This document shows positions 7,308 through 10,319 of a stretch of 10,319 nt of DNA, piece after piece. Source of the stretch: Verrucomicrobiales bacterium (GTDB taxonomy: Bacteria; Verrucomicrobiota; Verrucomicrobiia; Verrucomicrobiales; DEV007); NCBI GenBank assembly GCA_007123695.1, contig SLGN01000245.1, forward strand, positions 1 to 10,319, given 5' to 3'. How positions within the stretch are numbered: position 1 is the stretch's first letter; each line of letters starts with the position of its first letter. The translations under genes were made by a program, and so were the position numbers. The notes under the pieces are model-generated. The model had not been told where the DNA came from, did no database searches, and was given only the letters and a program-made list of their open reading frames with translations.

Positions 7308-7952
7308 TCAGCCGCGGCGGTTGTAGCGGTTCATCGCCGCTTCGAGGCCGGAGGCAAGCGCGTAATTTACACCTTCGGCGGCAATTTCGAGGACTTTTTC
7401 CATTTCTGCCCTCTCCTCGTCGGAAAAGCGGCCCAGCACGAACTCGACCAGCTCGGCGTCGGGAGGCACCGGACCGACTCCGATCCGGAGGCGGGGAAAC
7501 GCCTCCCCCCCCAGCGTGGCGATGATCGATTTGATCCCGTTGTGCCCGCCGGCCGAGCCCGATGCTCGGAATCGCAGCGCCCCGACTGGCAGAGCGGTGT
7601 CGTCGTAGACGACGAGCAGTCGGGCGGGATCGAGGCGATGCCGCTTCAGCAGCCTCGCCACGGAGTTGCCGCTGAGATTCATGTAGGTCAGCGGCTTTGC
7701 CAGCACGACGCCGCCGGGCAGGACCGCCGTTTTCGCCCTCAGCTTGTGTTCCCGGTTCCATTTCGCACCCGCCTCCCGCGCGAGACGGTCGACGAGTTCG
7801 AATCCGGCGTTGTGGCGCGTGCCGTCGTATTCGGGCCCCGGATTGCCAAGGCCGACGACCAGACCGATTCCGTCCGAAGCGTCGGCGGCGGCTTCCGCGT
7901 CGGCTGGGGCGTCGGGCGCGGTTCGGGATAGAAAACGGTCGAGAATACTCAC
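7308..7952 (-). CDS. pth: Peptidyl-tRNA hydrolase
   Basis: This 214-residue protein is Pth, which releases peptides from peptidyl-tRNAs that fall off ribosomes. [20 protein letters not shown] (32-51) holds Asn36 and catalytic His47. NLSG provides Asn92, YDD provides Asp117 (paired with the histidine in the family), and SAGGHNGI holds Asn138. The C-terminal part, VLGRFSDEE and the last helix, is also typical. The start is GTG at 7950-7952, since no in-frame ATG exists before the conserved core. This gives an Ala/Asp-rich extension of about 28 residues ahead of the normal N terminus. It is the first gene of the minus-strand series, divergent from tkt, and precedes rpsF, an arrangement met elsewhere in bacteria. 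No Shine-Dalgarno sequence is visible, and the transcript might be leaderless. Confidence 0.95.
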   Translation of the reverse strand: MSILDRFLSRTAPDAPADAEAAADASDGIGLVVGLGNPGPEYDGTRHNAGFELVDRLAREAGAKWNREHKLRAKTAVLPGGVVLAKPLTYMNLSGNSVARLLKRHRLDPARLLVVYDDTALPVGALRFRASGSAGGHNGIKSIIATLGGEAFPRLRIGVGPVPPDAELVEFVLGRFSDEERAEMEKVLEIAAEGVNYALASGLEAAMNRYNRRG

Positions 7953-7956
7953 CCGG

Positions 7957-7987
7957 AATAAATCACCCGGCCCGGAAGCGTCGTCAA
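7957..7987 (-). promoter_or_regulatory. Candidate promoter of pth
   Basis: On the minus strand TTGACG (7987-7982) matches five of six bases of the -35 consensus, and TTTATT (7962-7957) matches four of six bases of -10 after a 19-base spacer; shifting to ATTTAT gives 18 bases but a weaker match. This is the only AT-rich patch in the divergent gap. Transcription would start near 7950, at or next to the GTG, which would mean a leaderless or almost leaderless message. Confidence 0.3.
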
Positions 7988-8092
7988 GCCGGGGACGCGT
8001 CGGGGCATCGGCGCGGGGAGGGGCTTCCTTTCGCTTGCGATGCCCGGCAAATGCGCCAAGGGTTCCGGCCCATTCCCGCCTTTTTACAAACC

Positions 8093-10081
8093 ATGAGCGA
8101 ACTGAACCACGCCGCCCTCTCCCAAGCCGCCACCGAAGCCCGCGGCCTCGCCATCGACGCCGTCCACGCCTGCAGCTCCGGCCATCTCGGCCTGCCGCTC
8201 GGAGCCGCCGAGATCGGCGCGGTCCTCTTTGGAAGCGCTCTGCGCTACCATCCCGGACATCCGAAATGGCTCAACCGCGACCGCTTCGTCCTCTCCGCCG
8301 GGCACGGCAGCATGTTTCTCTACGGCTGGCTCCACCTCGCCGGCTACGACCTGCCGCTCGACGAACTGAAAAACTTCCGCCAGCTTCACAGCAAGACCCC
8401 CGGCCACCCTGAGTTCGCCGAGACCGTCGGGGTCGAGGCGACCACCGGACCGCTCGGCCAAGGCGTCGGCAACGCCGTCGGCTACGCCCTTTCCGCCAAG
8501 ATGGCCGCGGCGAAGTTCAACACGCCCGAGCACACCATCTTCGACCAGAGCGTCGTCTGCCTCGCCGGAGACGGCTGCCTCCAGGAGGGCGTCGCCTCCG
8601 AAGCAATCGCCTTCGCCGGGCACTTCGGCCTCGACAATCTCGTCCTCATCTACGACTCCAACGACGTCACCCTCGACGCCATGGCCGAGGTGACCCAGAG
8701 CTACGACACCCTCAAGCGCTTCGAGTCCTTCGGCTGGGACACCGTCCGCGTCGACGGCCACGACCTCGACGCCCTCCAGGAGGCCATCGCCGCGGCCAAG
8801 GCCGACCGCAACGGCAAGCCCAAGCTGATCGAAGCGAAAACCCTCATCGGCAAGGGCATTCCCGAAGTCGCCGGAACCGCCGCCGGCCACGGAGAAGGCG
8901 GGGCCAAGTTCGCCGAATCGGCCCGGGCCGCGCTCGGTCTGCCCGCCGAGACCTTCCATGTCTCCGAAGGCACCCGCGCCTACTTCGCCGCGCATGCCGC
9001 GAAACTCGCCGCCGACCACGCCGCTTGGGAAGCCACCTTCGAAGACTGGCGCGCCGCCAACCCGGAGCTGGCCCGGCAGCTCGACGACGCCGTCGCAGGC
9101 CGCACCCCGGCCGACCTGCTCGAATCCATCCCCGCCTTCGTCGACGACTACAAGGGGGCGACCCGCGCCGCCGGCGGCGACATCATCCAGGCCGTCGCCA
9201 AGGCCGTTCCCTCTCTCGTCACCGGCAGCGCCGACCTCTTCGGCTCCACCAAGAACTACATCAAAGGCGGCGGCGACTGGGGCCCCTCGGACTTCGGCGG
9301 ACGCAACGTCTGGTACGGCATCCGCGAGCACGGCATGGGGGCGATCCTCAACGGCATCGCCTACGACGGCATATTCCGGGCGACCGGCGCCACCTTCGCC
9401 GTCTTCGCCGACTACCTGCGCCCCTCCATCCGCCTCGCCGCCCTCGCCGGACTGCCGGTCGGCTACATCTTCACCCACGACTCCGTCGGCGTCGGCGAGG
9501 ATGGCCCCACCCACCAGCCCGTCGAGACCGTCAGCGGTCTGCGCGTCATTCCCAACCTCGACGTCATCCGCCCCGGAGACCCCGAAGAAACCGCCGGCGC
9601 CTTCGCCGCCATGATCGAGCGCAAGGACGGTCCCACCGCTCTTTTTCTCACCCGCCAGAACATCGCGACGCTGTCCGCGATCCCCGTCGACGAGCGGCGC
9701 GGCGGCGTCCTGCGCGGCGGCTACGTCGCGAAAAAGGAGGCCGGAGAGCTTACCGCCATCCTTCTTGCCACCGGCAGCGAGCTGCAGCACGCCATGGAAG
9801 CCGCCGAGCAGTTGGGCGACGGCGTGCGCGTCGTTTCCATGCCCTGCTTCGAGCGTTTCGACCGGCAGCCAGCCGCCTACCGCGACGAAGTCCTCCCGCC
9901 GCAATGCACCCGCCGCGTCGCCATCGAGGCTGGCGTCGGCGGCCTGTGGTGGAAGTATGTCGGAAGCGACGGAGCCATCGTCTCAATCGACCGCTTCGGC
10001 ATCAGTGCCCCCGGCAACACCGTCATGGCCGAATTGGGCATCACAGCCGCCAACCTCGTCGAGACCGCAGGCAAGCTCTAA
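8093..10081 (+). CDS. tkt: Transketolase
   Basis: This 662-residue, full-length transketolase transfers two-carbon ketol units in the pentose phosphate pathway using thiamine diphosphate. The N-terminal pyrophosphate-binding domain has [10 protein letters not shown] (28-37), SAGHGS (69-73 region, His71), TTGPLGQG (117-124) and the TPP/Mg motif from GDG (159-161) to Asn190. The pyrimidine-binding domain has REHGMG with the catalytic Glu412, FADY (438-441) and [18 protein letters not shown] (461-478) with His462 and His474. LTRQN (519-523) and ATGSE (559-563) mark the start of the C-terminal domain. Leu32 replaces the proline of the more common SGHPG, which still fits a functional enzyme. The open frame extends upstream to 7697 into pth, but 8093 is chosen because the family's N terminus starts there. 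No Shine-Dalgarno sequence is seen; the preceding bases are CCTTTTTACAAACC. The gene appears to stand alone. Confidence 0.97.
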   Translation: MSELNHAALSQAATEARGLAIDAVHACSSGHLGLPLGAAEIGAVLFGSALRYHPGHPKWLNRDRFVLSAGHGSMFLYGWLHLAGYDLPLDELKNFRQLHSKTPGHPEFAETVGVEATTGPLGQGVGNAVGYALSAKMAAAKFNTPEHTIFDQSVVCLAGDGCLQEGVASEAIAFAGHFGLDNLVLIYDSNDVTLDAMAEVTQSYDTLKRFESFGWDTVRVDGHDLDALQEAIAAAKADRNGKPKLIEAKTLIGKGIPEVAGTAAGHGEGGAKFAESARAALGLPAETFHVSEGTRAYFAAHAAKLAADHAAWEATFEDWRAANPELARQLDDAVAGRTPADLLESIPAFVDDYKGATRAAGGDIIQAVAKAVPSLVTGSADLFGSTKNYIKGGGDWGPSDFGGRNVWYGIREHGMGAILNGIAYDGIFRATGATFAVFADYLRPSIRLAALAGLPVGYIFTHDSVGVGEDGPTHQPVETVSGLRVIPNLDVIRPGDPEETAGAFAAMIERKDGPTALFLTRQNIATLSAIPVDERRGGVLRGGYVAKKEAGELTAILLATGSELQHAMEAAEQLGDGVRVVSMPCFERFDRQPAAYRDEVLPPQCTRRVAIEAGVGGLWWKYVGSDGAIVSIDRFGISAPGNTVMAELGITAANLVETAGKL

Positions 10082-10130
10082 CGGCCAGTCAGCCTCGACT
10101 CCCCACCCCCCGCTCCAGGGCAATCAGCGC

Positions 10131-10199
10131 GAAAATATCGATTGCACAGCTGTCCGAATTCTATTAAATAGCAATGCTTATTATTTTGATTGAATCACC
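10131..10199 (+). promoter_or_regulatory. AT-rich leader of the transposase with palindromes and a possible promoter
   Basis: By hand count only 22 of 69 bases are G or C, in contrast to the GC-rich surroundings. It holds two short perfect palindromes, CTATT-A-AATAG (10161-10171) and GATT-G-AATC (10188-10196), and a weak promoter-like pair, TTGCAC (10142-10147) with TTAAAT (10164-10169) at 16 bases. The composition suggests either a strong local promoter or the boundary of acquired DNA. The left half of the gap (10082-10130) shows no clear terminator for tkt. Confidence 0.4.
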
Positions 10200-10319
10200 A
10201 TGAACCCACGCCGCATTCTCGTCGCGCCCGGAGCAGGGCGGGCCTACTACCACTGCATCTCGCGCGTCGTCGACCGGCGCATCGTCTTCCATGCCTCGGA
10301 GAAGGAGGTCTTCCGGTCG
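10200..10319 (+). CDS. REP-associated tyrosine transposase (Y1/TnpA_REP), N-terminal fragment
   Basis: Forty codons from ATG 10200 run to the window edge in an open frame. After a short basic start, the segment AYYHCISRVVDRRIVF (15-30), followed by an acidic and basic helix EKEVFRS, matches the opening of the Y1_Tnp domain in RAYT proteins ('YHvisRv..R..vF.....k..F'). In this family the HUH metal-binding motif and the catalytic tyrosine come later, outside the window, so intactness cannot be judged. RAYTs are single-copy, chromosomal, domesticated transposases linked to REP palindromes and are common in Verrucomicrobiota. The gene follows tkt on the same strand with a 118-base gap that is AT-rich next to the start. 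Confidence 0.75.
   Translation, partial: MNPRRILVAPGAGRAYYHCISRVVDRRIVFHASEKEVFRS

Noticed and set aside
6185..7525. A 446-residue plus-strand frame across DUF3817, rpsF and part of pth
   Set aside because: It covers three recognised minus-strand genes and has a charged, repetitive composition without domains.
7697..8092. N-terminal extension of transketolase
   Set aside because: The extra 132 residues are Arg/Pro-rich, overlap pth, and the family N terminus begins at 8093.
8084..9904. A 606-residue open frame on the minus strand opposite tkt
   Set aside because: Composition is Gly/Val/Asp-rich without motifs; the plus-strand transketolase is certain.
1..10319. CRISPR arrays, tRNA or rRNA genes, toxin-antitoxin or defence genes
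   Set aside because: I searched by eye for regularly spaced repeats, cloverleaf-like ends and small paired genes and saw none.

Overview
The window is GC-rich bacterial DNA and most likely comes from a Verrucomicrobiota genome (Opitutia-like), with Planctomycetota as the main alternative. The pointers are a secreted planctomycete-type cytochrome c protein (PSCyt1/DUF1549/DUF1553) with its DUF1501 partner, a sulfatase-esterase pair, and the beginning of a REP-associated (Y1) transposase. The phylum assignment is inferred from gene content, not from a marker tree.

Layout. (1) Bases 1-1291, plus strand: the last 62 residues of a probable sulfatase, overlapping by ATGA a secreted alpha/beta-hydrolase (esterase/lipase type). 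(2) Bases 1269-1305: a perfect 14-bp inverted repeat joins the 3' ends of two converging transcription units and contains or touches both stop codons. (3) Bases 1305-7952, minus strand, five co-directional genes in transcription order: pth (peptidyl-tRNA hydrolase), rpsF (ribosomal protein S6), a DUF3817 membrane protein, a 1237-residue exported LamG/PSCyt1/DUF1549/DUF1553 protein with two CxxCH haem motifs, and a Tat-exported DUF1501 protein 25 bases behind it. (4) Bases 7953-8092: a divergent intergenic region. (5) Bases 8093-10081, plus strand: a complete transketolase gene (tkt). (6) Bases 10082-10199: an intergenic gap whose right half is strongly AT-rich. (7) Bases 10200-10319: the first 40 codons of a Y1/RAYT transposase, running off the window. 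No stretch over 300 bases lacks a gene; the longest gap is 6770-6937.

How the genes fit together. pth, rpsF and tkt are housekeeping genes. The exported cytochrome/DUF1501 pair and the sulfatase/esterase pair are typical of the polymer-degrading accessory gene content of these phyla, and sit tail to tail here. The pair is probably a functional unit at the cell envelope. Its biochemical role is not established for the families and cannot be read from the sequence. Recognisable Shine-Dalgarno sequences are scarce; only the large cytochrome gene has a plausible one.

I found no CRISPR array, tRNA, rRNA, phage or defence system. The best candidate for under-described biology is the two-gene LamG-cytochrome/DUF1501 system. 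The RNA hairpins at gene ends and in the rpsF leader are secondary leads.
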